Below are positions 18,049 through 26,326 of a stretch of 64,000 nt of DNA, one piece after another (position 1 is the first letter of the stretch; each line of letters begins with the position of its first letter). The notes under the pieces were generated by a model. The model had not been told where the DNA came from and made no database searches. It saw nothing but the letters and a program-made list of their open reading frames with translations. Location: contig NZ_CP009928.1 of NCBI RefSeq assembly GCF_001021975.1, forward strand, positions 2,546,001 through 2,610,000. The letters run 5' to 3'. Source of the stretch: Chryseobacterium gallinarum (GTDB lineage Bacteria; Bacteroidota; Bacteroidia; Flavobacteriales; Weeksellaceae). The translations under genes were made by a program, and so were the position numbers.

Positions 18049-18068
18049 ACCGCCAAAAATTTGACGGC
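18049..18068 (-). terminator. Terminator of the GG-leader peptide gene
   Basis: A 9-bp stem (ACCGCCAAA 18049-18057 with TTTGACGGC 18060-18068, including G-U pairs on the minus-strand RNA) is followed by a T-rich stretch, 23 bp beyond the peptide stop codon. Confidence 0.6.
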
Positions 18069-18091
18069 TTATATAGTTCTATGATTTAAAA

Positions 18092-18274
18092 TCACTTGTT
18101 TCCTTCACAAAAATCTAATGGAAGACGACACCTGTAGCTGGTAGGTCCGCAAAAATCAGTTGGGCAAAAATCCATACATATTGTGGGCTCTCCGTTAGGT
18201 AAGGTGCATGCCACAAATCCTCCTCCTTTAATGTTTTTTAGTCCATTTCTGGATACCTTTTTTAAGTTTCTCAT
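18092..18274 (-). CDS. Double-glycine leader peptide, bacteriocin-like, Cys-rich
   Basis: The 60-residue product has a leader of the type used by GG-cleaving peptidase transporters (KKVSRNGLKNIKGG, ending at residues 17-18). A core of about 42 residues follows, with six Cys. Similar orphan peptides are often annotated as bacteriocin-like in Chryseobacterium. No transporter, peptidase or modification enzyme lies nearby, so export would depend on machinery elsewhere. The six Cys suggest disulfides or other cross-links. It has its own terminator. Whether it is antimicrobial or a signal is unknown. Confidence 0.75.
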   Translation of the reverse strand: MRNLKKVSRNGLKNIKGGGFVACTLPNGEPTICMDFCPTDFCGPTSYRCRLPLDFCEGNK

Positions 18275-18338
18275 GATTATATTTTTTTTGGTTGGTCTAA
18301 TATATGAAAAATTTATTTAATTCAAAATCAGTAATTTA

Positions 18339-19364
18339 TCATTTTGAAGTATAAAAGGAAACAGAATTGTCTCTGTAGTTTTCTATTTTATTGGCCGTGT
18401 GATTGAACTGAGGAGCTTTGGTTCCGTTTTTCAGCCTCAGGTTTTCATTTTTAATGACTATAGCTTCATCCCATAGACCCGCATCAATAAATTGTTGCAG
18501 AGTGAAACGCCCGCCTTCGATGATGACAGACTGTATCTGCTCTTTGTACAGGGCATTCATCAAATCAGGCAGAAAATTTTCTTTTCTGATTTTTATGAAC
18601 CGGATGTTGTCTTTACTTTCTTCTTTTGTAGAATTTAAAACCAGTGTTTTCGCTTCCTTATTGTAAATATTGAAATTTTCGGGAACTTTTAAATCAAAGT
18701 CGATCAAAATCCTGACTGGGTTTTCTCCTTCCACATTTCGAACGGTTAAGCTGGGATTATCATTTAATGCAGTCTGTGTTCCTACTAAAATAGCATGTTC
18801 ATCTGCTCTTAATTGATGAACCCATTGATTGACCAATGTATTTGAAATGGAAGTGGGCTTAAAATCTTTATCCAGATAGCCATCGCCGGATTCTGCCCAT
18901 TTTAAAATAATATAAGGTCTTTTCTGCTCATGATAAGTGAAAAACCTTTTATTCAGTTCAATGCATTCTTGTTCAAGAATTCCTGAAATAACTTCAATAC
19001 CGGCATCCTGAATAATTTTTTTGCCTTTTCCGTTTACTTTATCATGAGAATCCATTGCACCTATAACCACCTTTTTGAAGCCCAGTTCTTTAATTTTTAA
19101 TGCACAAGGCGGAGTTTTGCCATAATGTGCACAAGGTTCCAGTGAAACGTAAATAGTTGATTCTGGGATAAGATCTTTATTTTCAACGGAATTAATGGCA
19201 TTGATTTCGGCGTGATTTTCTCCGGCTTTGTGATGATAACCTTCTCCAATGATTTTTCCGTTGTGAACAATCACGCTTCCTACCAGCGGATTGGGATAAG
19301 TCCTGCCTAAAGCTTTCCGGGCGAGCCCGATACATCTTTTGATATATAATTCGTCGTTATTCAT
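18339..19364 (-). CDS. ribD: Riboflavin biosynthesis deaminase/reductase RibD
   Basis: RibD performs two cytosolic steps of riboflavin synthesis: deamination of the pyrimidine ring and reduction of the ribosyl side chain. The product from the ATG at 19364 has 341 residues. The N-terminal deaminase domain has the zinc motifs HAEINA (about residues 49-54) and LEPCAHYGKTPPC (about 74-86). The C-terminal reductase domain has VGTQTALNDNPSLTVR (about 199-214) and IIEGG (about 284-288). The start at 19364 removes nine unconserved residues in favour of MNNDELYIKRC. No FMN riboswitch is visible upstream. Confidence 0.95.
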   Translation of the reverse strand: MNNDELYIKRCIGLARKALGRTYPNPLVGSVIVHNGKIIGEGYHHKAGENHAEINAINSVENKDLIPESTIYVSLEPCAHYGKTPPCALKIKELGFKKVVIGAMDSHDKVNGKGKKIIQDAGIEVISGILEQECIELNKRFFTYHEQKRPYIILKWAESGDGYLDKDFKPTSISNTLVNQWVHQLRADEHAILVGTQTALNDNPSLTVRNVEGENPVRILIDFDLKVPENFNIYNKEAKTLVLNSTKEESKDNIRFIKIRKENFLPDLMNALYKEQIQSVIIEGGRFTLQQFIDAGLWDEAIVIKNENLRLKNGTKAPQFNHTANKIENYRDNSVSFYTSK

Positions 19365-19379
19365 ATCTGTAAAAAGAAA

Positions 19380-19408
19380 AAGCGAAGACAAATTGCTTTG
19401 CTCCGCCT
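19380..19408 (-). terminator. Terminator of the DUF349 gene
   Basis: AAGCGAAG (19380-19387) pairs with CTCCGCCT (19401-19408) on the minus-strand RNA with two G-U pairs, followed by TTTTTCTTTTT. It lies between the DUF349 stop and the ribD start. Confidence 0.55.
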
Positions 19409-19427
19409 TTATTTATTTTTTTGAGAT

Positions 19428-21224
19428 TTATTCTCCGGCAATAATATTGTGGAGATTCTGCTTTAATGTTTCCAAATGGGCTTTCTTTTCGTCAATCGTA
19501 TTATAGGTATCTTTCAACAGAGGATTTTCTCTTGAAGATTTGTTGAAGAACGAAAGGTTGTTTTCCAATTTCACAATTTCGGCTTCAAGATCAGCAATCT
19601 GGTTTTTGATTTTCCTTGCTTTATCGGTAAGCTGGTTTTCAGATAAGCCTTCTTCTTTTAATTCAAGTTCATTGATCTTATTGATTTTCAGCTTTTCTCT
19701 TAGTGTCTTATTGAACTCGGAATTGATTGAGATTTTATCTCTTGGAACTTTACCGATATTATTCCATGCCGTTTTGATGGCTTCAATTTTCTCAATACTT
19801 CCTTCTTCGTTGGAAACTTCTTTAAGTTCATCAAGAAGAGCTTTCTTATTTTTATAGTTTTCCTTCCAGTTGTCGGTGGAGGTATTGCTTTTTTCCCTGT
19901 AATTGTTGAAAAAGGCATTGCATGCATCACGGAACTCATCCCAGATTTTATTGGTCATGCTCTTAGGAACATGTCCTATTTTTTTCCAGTCTTCCTGAAG
20001 CTTTTTGAATAACGGAACAGCAATGTCCCATTCTTCATTGTTCATGTTGTCTTTTGCTGTCTGAATGAGCTTTAATTTCTCTTCCAGATTGGTCTGCTGA
20101 GAGCCTTTTAATGATTTATAATAATTGTTTTTTATTGTATTAAAGCCTCTGAGCGTTGTTTTGAACTCATTCCAGTTTTGATTGGACAGTTTTCTGGGAA
20201 CGCTTCCTGTTTTTAAGAATTCGGAACGCAGATCCTCAACTCTTCTGATGGCGTTCTGCCAGTAACTATGATTGGGTGTTTCTGAAGGTTCGGAAAGCTT
20301 TTTGATCTCAGCAATGATCTGATTTTTCTTCTCCAGGTTTACTGCTTGTTCCTGCTCAATGGCAGCAGAAAGCTCAGATTTTCTCTCGTGGATTTTATTG
20401 GAAATTTCTTTGAACTCTTCCCATGTTTTTTCACGGAATTCTTCAGCAACGGGTTCCGCTTCTTCTTTCCATAGTTTATGAAGATACTGAAGCTCGTTGA
20501 GTGCTTTTTGAATCACCGGTTCGTTTTCCAGTTCCCTAGCACGGGCAATAATGTGCTGCCTTTTCTCCAGGTTGTGGCTGTATTCCTGCTCCAGGAATTC
20601 TTTATTCAGATCCAGCATTTGGTAAAACTGATTCAAATGATGGAAGTAATTATTGTTGAGAATTTTGAATTCAGATTTTGCAACCTGTCCGGCTTTGGAC
20701 CATTCTTCCTTGATCTCGCGGATAGATTTGAAAAGGTTAACACCCGGTTCAGAGCTGGTATATAGATTTTTAAGTCTTTCGATAATATTTTGACGGTGCT
20801 CAAGGTTTTTTTTCTGTTCTTCTTCCTGTCCTTTCTGGAAATTGTCATGTTTTTCCCTGAAAATATTAATCAAAGCAGAAAGTTTGGCCTGGGAAGGATG
20901 TTCATAGCTGAAATTTTCAGGAGCGTTTCCGGCTTCTACGTATTCATGCTTTTTATCTTCCACTTCATCATGGATGTAATGACTTGCTTTCTCCTTCAGC
21001 TGGTTGAACCTTTTAAAATTCTCACCGGCATTGGGAGTGTTAATGATTTTTTCCATTTCTTTTAAAGCATCTGCTAAAGAAATTTCTACATCATCATGCT
21101 CTTCATGTTCTGTATCATCTTCATGCTGATTTACATCAGGAGATGATGTGTTTTCTGATGTTTCTTGAGATACTTCGTTAGGATTCTTTTCTTCGTTTTC
21201 AGAAAGATTGTTTTCTGTAATCAT
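19428..21224 (-). CDS. DUF349 repeat coiled-coil protein
   Basis: From the ATG at 21224 the product has 598 residues. A short acidic N-terminus (many Glu, Asp and His) is followed by several roughly 75-residue helical repeats with the DUF349 signature of an aromatic-rich WxxFKxxxxxxH/NxxF block; examples are EFKILNNNYFHHLNQFY and WNEFKTTLRGFNTIKNNYY. The C-terminal 70 residues form a coiled coil. Function is not known to me; homologues are widespread single genes in Bacteroidota. The upstream ATG at 21281 would add an unlikely 19 residues. Confidence 0.85.
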   Translation of the reverse strand: MITENNLSENEEKNPNEVSQETSENTSSPDVNQHEDDTEHEEHDDVEISLADALKEMEKIINTPNAGENFKRFNQLKEKASHYIHDEVEDKKHEYVEAGNAPENFSYEHPSQAKLSALINIFREKHDNFQKGQEEEQKKNLEHRQNIIERLKNLYTSSEPGVNLFKSIREIKEEWSKAGQVAKSEFKILNNNYFHHLNQFYQMLDLNKEFLEQEYSHNLEKRQHIIARARELENEPVIQKALNELQYLHKLWKEEAEPVAEEFREKTWEEFKEISNKIHERKSELSAAIEQEQAVNLEKKNQIIAEIKKLSEPSETPNHSYWQNAIRRVEDLRSEFLKTGSVPRKLSNQNWNEFKTTLRGFNTIKNNYYKSLKGSQQTNLEEKLKLIQTAKDNMNNEEWDIAVPLFKKLQEDWKKIGHVPKSMTNKIWDEFRDACNAFFNNYREKSNTSTDNWKENYKNKKALLDELKEVSNEEGSIEKIEAIKTAWNNIGKVPRDKISINSEFNKTLREKLKINKINELELKEEGLSENQLTDKARKIKNQIADLEAEIVKLENNLSFFNKSSRENPLLKDTYNTIDEKKAHLETLKQNLHNIIAGE

Positions 21225-21299
21225 AGCAAATCTTTTATGTGATGTGGCGTTAATATCCTCCAAATATAGCTGTAAAGCCAATTAAAGTACTAATTTATG

Positions 21300-22037
21300 T
21301 TATTTTTTTTGAAAATTCCAAATTTCCCATGCTTTTTCTGCTTGCTGCTCAAGCATGTAGTAGCCGTTTACTGTTTTGGCTCCTTTTTCTGAAGCATTGA
21401 TGATAAATTGTGTATAATTGGGGTTATATATCAAATCAATGACCAGATGCTCAGAGGAAAGTCCGTCAAAAGGAAAATTCAGGCAATCTTCGACATTAGG
21501 GAAGGTGCCTACCGGGGTGCACTGTATAATAATTTTGTATTGCTGAACCGTTTTCTTATCCAGGGTTTCAAAATTAATTTCCGTATTCCTGGAAATGGTT
21601 TTTGAAGGGATGTTATATTTATCCAAAACATATTTTACGGCTTTTGCAGCTCCGCCATTTCCTAAAATCAGGGCTTTGTCCTGGGAAGGTTTTTTGTGAA
21701 GAAGCAATGTTTTTTCAAAACCGAAGGCATCCGTATTGTATCCTGTTTTCTTTCCGTTACGAACCAGCACACAATTGACAGCGCCTATTTTTTCAGCCTC
21801 ATCACTAAGTTCATCAAGGTAATCTATAATTTTTTCTTTATAAGGAATCGTAACATTGAATCCTAACAGTTCAGGGGATGAAAAAAGATTCTCCACTTCA
21901 TTGATGTCGTTTAAATCAAAAATATCGTAAGAAAAGCCTTTTAACATAAGTTTCTGGAACTTATTTTCGAAAAATTTTTTAGAAAAAGAATAGGAGATAT
22001 TTCTTCCTATCAACCCTAATTTTTTATTGGAATCCAT
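21300..22037 (-). CDS. aroE: Shikimate dehydrogenase
   Basis: AroE reduces 3-dehydroshikimate to shikimate with NADPH in aromatic amino-acid synthesis. From the ATG at 22037 the product has 245 residues. It shows LGLIGRNISYSFSKKFF (substrate loop, about residues 6-22), GFNVTIPYKEKI (about 60-71, with the catalytic Lys), NTDAFGFE (about 99-106) and ALILGNGGAAKAVKYVL (NADP Rossmann loop, about 121-137). The start at 22037 is supported by the position of the preceding gene's terminator at 22051-22077. Confidence 0.93.
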   Translation of the reverse strand: MDSNKKLGLIGRNISYSFSKKFFENKFQKLMLKGFSYDIFDLNDINEVENLFSSPELLGFNVTIPYKEKIIDYLDELSDEAEKIGAVNCVLVRNGKKTGYNTDAFGFEKTLLLHKKPSQDKALILGNGGAAKAVKYVLDKYNIPSKTISRNTEINFETLDKKTVQQYKIIIQCTPVGTFPNVEDCLNFPFDGLSSEHLVIDLIYNPNYTQFIINASEKGAKTVNGYYMLEQQAEKAWEIWNFQKK

Positions 22038-22050
22038 GTGATCAAAAATA

Positions 22051-22077
22051 AAAAAAAGACCGGAAAAATCCGGCCTT
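22051..22077 (-). terminator. Terminator of the secreted endonuclease gene
   Basis: GACCGG (22058-22063) pairs with CCGGCC (22070-22075) on the minus strand with one G-U pair and a 6-nt loop, followed by seven T. It separates the endonuclease gene from aroE. Confidence 0.75.
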
Positions 22078-22100
22078 TCATTTAAAATATTTTTTAACAA

Positions 22101-23879
22101 TTATTCTACAATAAATTTTGTAGATCCATTCTCTGTTTTTAGAAGATAAGTTCCTTTCGCCAACCCTTTAAGATTAATTTTGTTTGAATTTTTGAAAGGA
22201 TTTGCAAGGGTCTCCATTAATCTTCCTGAAAGGTCATATATTTCAGCTTTTGAAATTTTAGTAAGATTTTCGCCTTTTATAAATAATTCATTGTTTTTTA
22301 CCGGGTTCGGATAGATAGTAAGTACTGATTGTTCTTTTTTAATGTCGGATGTTGCTAAAGAAGAACTGAAACACGTCCAGCTTAAATCATCCATAGTCGG
22401 TCTGTTGGAACTTGGATTTACAATTTTAATAACGACATTTCCACTGATATTCACATTGATGGTGGTAGTGGTTTCCGTTTCGGAATAAGGGATGGTTCCT
22501 ACTATATTTCCGTTCACCAAAACATTCAGATTTCCATTGGATCCTGAAAACCTTCGTTGAGTGGTTAGTGTTAAAGTCTGAATTCCACCTGAAATGACAG
22601 AGCTGGTAAGTTCTCCGTTTCTGATGGTGATAGCCCTTGAGTTATTAATTTTCTCATCTATTTTGGTATTGGTGGAAATCCAATCAATATTGTTGTTGGT
22701 CCATGTTCTTGTAGCATAGCTGTTATCGTTTCCTGTAATGCTGTTGAAATCTTCTGTTCCACAGTTTCCGGCAGGTCCGTCAAGAGTAGTTCCTGTAGCG
22801 ATATTACTTTGCGGAGAAGCGTTTCCGGATGCGTCTCTGGCAATTACATAAAATGAGTATGAAGTAAGAGGGGAAAGCCCTGTAACTGAAGTAGATGTTG
22901 TTGCTCCTGATACCGTAGATTTCAGAACACCATTGGCATATACCTGATAAGAGGTGACGCCAACATTATCTGTAGCAGCAGTCCAGCTTACCGTCATAGA
23001 GTTTGATGCAGGGTTGCTTGCTGTAACGTTGGTGGGAGCAGTAGGTGGTGTAGTATCAACTGGCAGATTGGACCATATTAAATTCGCATAAGAGGCATCA
23101 TCAATGAAAGGGTTTCTGTTTCCCTGATAGATATAAGATGCATCATTTCTTGCGATTTCTGCAGGTGATACAGGGTCCATTGCGTTCCACTCCAACAGCT
23201 GATTTAATTCCCATATCTGTAATCCGGGAAAGGCAGATCCACCCAACATATTTCCGGTAGAGAATGTAGGAAGCTCTGCTTCATATCTGGTAACAAAATA
23301 AAAGATCATCCTTGCCACGTCCCCTTTAAACTCATCAATCGGTTCAAATACAATCCCCGAATATCCCGGAGATGCAGAGTTTCCTAGTTTGGATTGATTC
23401 TGGGAGGTAAAGCTAGCCGTTGCTACTTTTCCAAAAGGATAATTGGATCTCATTCCGTTTACCTTTCCGTCTGTGGCGCGGATAAAGTGAACATCGGCCA
23501 CCATAGGACTTGCCTCATTGAAAAGGCTCTGTGGTACAATATGCTCTCTGTTGTAACAGTCACCTTCCGAACTATAAGTCCCGCACTGACTGGTTCCTAA
23601 GTTAAATGAATAAGGATCCGGACCTGCCGGGTTTTCGGAATAAATATCCAGGATTTTACCATCATTGTCATAAAAGAAATCACGGTCTGTGGTAGCATAG
23701 GCTGTCCATAGACCATTGTAGCCTTTATCCTGATGGCCTTGCTGGATGATGTTTTTCAGGGCAGTTTTCAGGGCAGGGCCTGTTAAGCCGTTTGCTGCGG
23801 AATAATAGCCTGCAGGTACCTGTGCCCATGCACAAATGCAAGTGAAAATTAATAAAAAAGGAAGTAGTTTTTGTTTCAT
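22101..23879 (-). CDS. Secreted endonuclease I with FnIII domain and T9SS tail
   Basis: The 592-residue product has a signal peptide (residues 1-19, ending AWAQ). An endonuclease I domain follows, with the catalytic His region GDCYNREHIVPQSLF (about 107-121) and FKGDVARMIFYFVTRY (about 188-203). A fibronectin type III domain spans about 275-365, a beta-rich domain about 370-505, and the C-terminus is a type IX secretion sorting domain (IYPNPVKNNELFIKG to the end). It should be exported and surface-attached or released, probably degrading extracellular DNA or RNA for nutrients. Confidence 0.92.
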   Translation of the reverse strand: MKQKLLPFLLIFTCICAWAQVPAGYYSAANGLTGPALKTALKNIIQQGHQDKGYNGLWTAYATTDRDFFYDNDGKILDIYSENPAGPDPYSFNLGTSQCGTYSSEGDCYNREHIVPQSLFNEASPMVADVHFIRATDGKVNGMRSNYPFGKVATASFTSQNQSKLGNSASPGYSGIVFEPIDEFKGDVARMIFYFVTRYEAELPTFSTGNMLGGSAFPGLQIWELNQLLEWNAMDPVSPAEIARNDASYIYQGNRNPFIDDASYANLIWSNLPVDTTPPTAPTNVTASNPASNSMTVSWTAATDNVGVTSYQVYANGVLKSTVSGATTSTSVTGLSPLTSYSFYVIARDASGNASPQSNIATGTTLDGPAGNCGTEDFNSITGNDNSYATRTWTNNNIDWISTNTKIDEKINNSRAITIRNGELTSSVISGGIQTLTLTTQRRFSGSNGNLNVLVNGNIVGTIPYSETETTTTINVNISGNVVIKIVNPSSNRPTMDDLSWTCFSSSLATSDIKKEQSVLTIYPNPVKNNELFIKGENLTKISKAEIYDLSGRLMETLANPFKNSNKINLKGLAKGTYLLKTENGSTKFIVE

Positions 23880-23929
23880 TTTTTTTTAAATTGGGGGGTA
23901 AATTTACAAAAAAACGAAAACGGAATGTA

Positions 23930-25135
23930 TTAATTTTTAGTAATATAATCTTTGCTGATCTTTGAAAAGAACCATGATATGGTGATGCCAAACAAGGCTG
24001 CGGTAAAAGCCACGATAAGGTAATTTTTTCCTACGATTTTTACAGGAAACGGCAGGATTTCATTGGCCCTGAAAAATTCCGTATACAATTGGAAATAGCA
24101 AAGTGCAGTTCCCAGAATCAAGCCGGTAATTACTCCTGAGATTACAATAAGGATTCCGGTATAAAAATAAGTCATCCTTAAATGGCTTAAAGGAAATCCA
24201 AATGAAATAAGGGATTTAGCCTGTTCTTTTTTGTCGAGCTGAAGAATGATGATAGCTCCAGCGAGGTTAAATGTTGTAATAAAGATGACAAGTGCAAAAA
24301 TCAGGTAAATAAACAGCTTCTCGGTATTGATCATTTTCCAGAATGCTGCATTTTCCTCTTCTTTTGTCTTGATTTGTATATTTTTCCCAAGGGTAGTAAG
24401 AAGGCTTTGTTTTACGGCATCAGCGTTATCGGGATTTTTTAATTTAATAACAATCTGATACGCGGATTTCTTAGGGAGATTAAGCACTTCTTCAGTAAGC
24501 TCAATAGGGGAGATAATATAATTGTCCAGCTGATCTTTTCCTGGGAAAACTCCGGTTACAAGGATGTCTCTTTTATTGAAGATATCTTCCTCCTTGCTGA
24601 TGATACCTGTACCTGGTTTCGGCATGAAAACAGTGGCATAATGGCTGGAAGAATCTACAGGGATTGATAACCTGTTGTCCAGGCTATTTTCCATGATTAC
24701 TTCATTGGAATACCTGAAGCTAGGATAAGTTCCGTAAATAACATCTTTGTTGATAGGATTAACCTGAATATAGGCAGAATCTACTCCTCTTAAGTAGGCA
24801 ATATCGCCTTTCCCGTTGAAGTTGATATATACTTTTTCTTCAATAACACGGGAGAAGCTGCTGATTTCTTTATTGTTTTTTAATGCAGCATTGACTTTAT
24901 CCAGGTTTTTAATGGTTTTTCCTGAAGCACTTTTAATAGTCAGATCTGCGTGTAGGTTAGAAATAAGATCTTTATTCAGGTCTTCCAACCCTGAAAAAAC
25001 GGAGATAATAACGAACATTGCAGCTACAGCTACCGTCATAGCCCCCACGGCCAGCCACGTGATAAACGTAACGGCGGTGCTGCCTTTTTTAGCCAAAAGG
25101 TATCTGGATGCTATATAAAATGCAATATTCTTCAA
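23930..25135 (-). CDS. ABC transporter permease, LolC/LolE (FtsX-like) type
   Basis: The 401-residue product has one N-terminal membrane helix (about residues 21-47), a large periplasmic domain (about 50-265) and three C-terminal helices (about 270-395), which is the classic MacB/FtsX/LolC layout. The N-terminal IASRYLLAKKGSTAVTFITW is typical of the lipoprotein-release permeases. In the Lol role it would extract lipoproteins from the inner membrane with an ATPase partner, but no ATPase gene is adjacent. It starts 5 bp after the rbfA stop, so the two share a transcript. Confidence 0.85.
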   Translation of the reverse strand: MKNIAFYIASRYLLAKKGSTAVTFITWLAVGAMTVAVAAMFVIISVFSGLEDLNKDLISNLHADLTIKSASGKTIKNLDKVNAALKNNKEISSFSRVIEEKVYINFNGKGDIAYLRGVDSAYIQVNPINKDVIYGTYPSFRYSNEVIMENSLDNRLSIPVDSSSHYATVFMPKPGTGIISKEEDIFNKRDILVTGVFPGKDQLDNYIISPIELTEEVLNLPKKSAYQIVIKLKNPDNADAVKQSLLTTLGKNIQIKTKEEENAAFWKMINTEKLFIYLIFALVIFITTFNLAGAIIILQLDKKEQAKSLISFGFPLSHLRMTYFYTGILIVISGVITGLILGTALCYFQLYTEFFRANEILPFPVKIVGKNYLIVAFTAALFGITISWFFSKISKDYITKN

Positions 25136-25139
25136 GATC

Positions 25140-25499
25140 TTATAAAACAGGATTGTCGCCTTCGCCTCTTAATTCTCTCTCCAGTCTTTCAACATCATCA
25201 AGAGCTGTATCCAGGTAAAAGTTAAGCTGTGGTATGATACGTACCTGTTTTGCCATTTTCTGGCCAATGAAATTTCTGTATTGAGGTTTGTTCTCTTCAA
25301 TTTCCTTCATTACAGCGGTACGAAACTCCTGAGGGAAAATGCTTAAATAAATTTTAGCAATACCCAGATCTGCCGTTACCTTTACATCTGAAACGGATAC
25401 CAATATACTTTGTTTGCTTTCAGCAGCCTGTTTGCGGAAAAGTTCTGCGAAATCTTCCTGAATGATCTGTGCTACTTTTCTTTGTCTGTTACTTTCCAT
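25140..25499 (-). CDS. rbfA: Ribosome-binding factor A
   Basis: RbfA binds the immature 30S subunit and helps process the 5' end of 16S rRNA. The 119-residue product starts ESNRQRKVAQIIQEDFAELF and contains SVSDVKVTADLGIAKIYLSI (about residues 35-54), QKMAKQVRIIPQLNFYLDTA (about 80-99) and a final acidic EL tail. This is the KH-like fold pattern of the family. Start and length are normal. A -7 box lies directly upstream at 25508-25515. Confidence 0.94.
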   Translation of the reverse strand: MESNRQRKVAQIIQEDFAELFRKQAAESKQSILVSVSDVKVTADLGIAKIYLSIFPQEFRTAVMKEIEENKPQYRNFIGQKMAKQVRIIPQLNFYLDTALDDVERLERELRGEGDNPVL

Positions 25500-25507
25500 A
25501 ATTTATG

Positions 25508-25515
25508 CAAATTTA
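25508..25515 (-). promoter_or_regulatory. -7 box (TAAATTTG) upstream of rbfA
   Basis: TAAATTTG on the minus strand ends 9 bases before the rbfA start codon, so the transcript would have almost no leader. A second copy of the same box lies at 25559-25566 (minus) and is an alternative. Confidence 0.5.
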
Positions 25516-25516
25516 C

Positions 25517-25524
25517 TACTTTTG
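25517..25524 (+). promoter_or_regulatory. -7 box (TACTTTTG) upstream of mce
   Basis: TACTTTTG fits TAnnTTTG on the plus strand, 67 bases before the mce start codon, forming a divergent promoter pair with the rbfA box. Confidence 0.4.
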
Positions 25525-25591
25525 TTTGAATTGATACTTTGAAATTCTGCTACAGTATCAAATTTACGATTAATTATAGGTATTTGTATTT

Positions 25592-25990
25592 ATGAAATTA
25601 GAACATATTGGTATTGCGGTAAAATCTTTAGGAGTCTCTGATGAGTTGTTTGCTAAATTATTAGGAAAAGACTCTTACAAAAAAGAAACGGTGGAAAGGG
25701 AAGGTGTGGTAACCTCTTTTTATGAAACAGGGGAGAGTAAAATAGAATTATTGGAAGCCAGTAATCCTGAAAGTCCTATCTCAAAATTTATAGAAAAAAA
25801 GGGCGAAGGCATCCATCATCTGGCATTTGGTGTAGAGAATATCCTCGAAGAAGTAAAAAGATTAAAAAAAGAAGGTTTTCAATTTATCTCTGAAGAACCG
25901 AAAGAAGGTGCTGATAACAAATTAGTTGTATTCCTTCACCCTAAATCCACCAATGGAGTACTGGTAGAACTTTGCCAAGAAAAGCCATAA
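25592..25990 (+). CDS. mce: Methylmalonyl-CoA epimerase
   Basis: The enzyme interconverts (S)- and (R)-methylmalonyl-CoA in propionyl-CoA/succinyl-CoA conversion. The 132-residue product has the vicinal-oxygen-chelate fold with metal ligands in EHIGIAVKSL (His near residue 5), GEGIHHLAFGVEN (about 71-83, tandem His) and VLVELCQEKP at the end (Glu near 127). Family length is about 130-150, so it is complete. It is divergent from rbfA and directly precedes the tRNA where the islands are inserted. Confidence 0.93.
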   Translation: MKLEHIGIAVKSLGVSDELFAKLLGKDSYKKETVEREGVVTSFYETGESKIELLEASNPESPISKFIEKKGEGIHHLAFGVENILEEVKRLKKEGFQFISEEPKEGADNKLVVFLHPKSTNGVLVELCQEKP

Positions 25991-26052
25991 AAAATTTTGT
26001 GGTGAAAGAAATTTTACTATTTTTGCAAACACAAAATTTAACCAAGTTTTGA

Positions 26053-26126
26053 GGTCCTATAGCTCAGTTGGTTAGAGCACCTGACTCATAATCAGGTGGT
26101 CCCTGGTTCGAGCCCAGGTGGGACCA
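26053..26126 (+). tRNA. tRNA with CAU anticodon, probably tRNA-Ile2
   Basis: The 74-nt cloverleaf is complete: acceptor stem GGTCCTA/TGGGACC, D arm, anticodon stem CCTGA/TCAGG with loop CTCATAA, T arm CCTGG-TTCGAGC-CCAGG and A73. CCA is not encoded. CAU reads Met, or Ile (AUA) once TilS makes lysidine. The C4-G69 and C5-G68 pairs are the TilS recognition pairs known from E. coli tRNA-Ile2 and differ from E. coli elongator tRNA-Met, so Ile2 is favoured. It is the insertion site of the islands. Confidence 0.93.
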
Positions 26127-26127
26127 C
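26064..26127 (+). repeat. Attachment site copy 1 (left end, within the tRNA)
   Basis: From TCAGTTGG in the D arm to the C after A73, this sequence recurs at 44785-44849 with one extra G, and its last 22 bases recur at 47977-47998 with one mismatch. Such direct repeats of a tRNA 3' part mark tyrosine-recombinase integration. Confidence 0.9.
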
Positions 26128-26137
26128 TTTTTAAATC

Positions 26138-26168
26138 AAGCACTTACAGAAATGTGGGTGCTTTTTTT
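26138..26168 (+). terminator. Terminator downstream of the tRNA
   Basis: An 11-bp stem (AAGCACTTACA with TGTGGGTGCTT, two G-U pairs) has a GAAA loop and a TTTTTTT tail. It ends the tRNA transcript and shields the integrase gene. Confidence 0.85.
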
Positions 26169-26326
26169 GCTTTATTAAGGCTGTTTTTCAATAGTTTTAC
26201 TATACTTTTGAATTTTTACATACTCTAAATTTTATCAATTTTAAAATTAATTTGAATGTCTAAAAGGCATTCAATTAGGTGTACTATTTTTCTATTTTGG
26301 TGTACCATATTCTAAACTATAAATCA

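Noticed and set aside
18275..18338. Riboswitch upstream of the ribD region
   Set aside because: No conserved FMN-type stems are visible near ribD; the spacer is short and AT-rich.
26053..26126. tRNA-Met assignment
   Set aside because: The CAU anticodon allows it, but C4-G69 and C5-G68 fit the lysidine-synthetase determinants of tRNA-Ile2. Not fully excluded.
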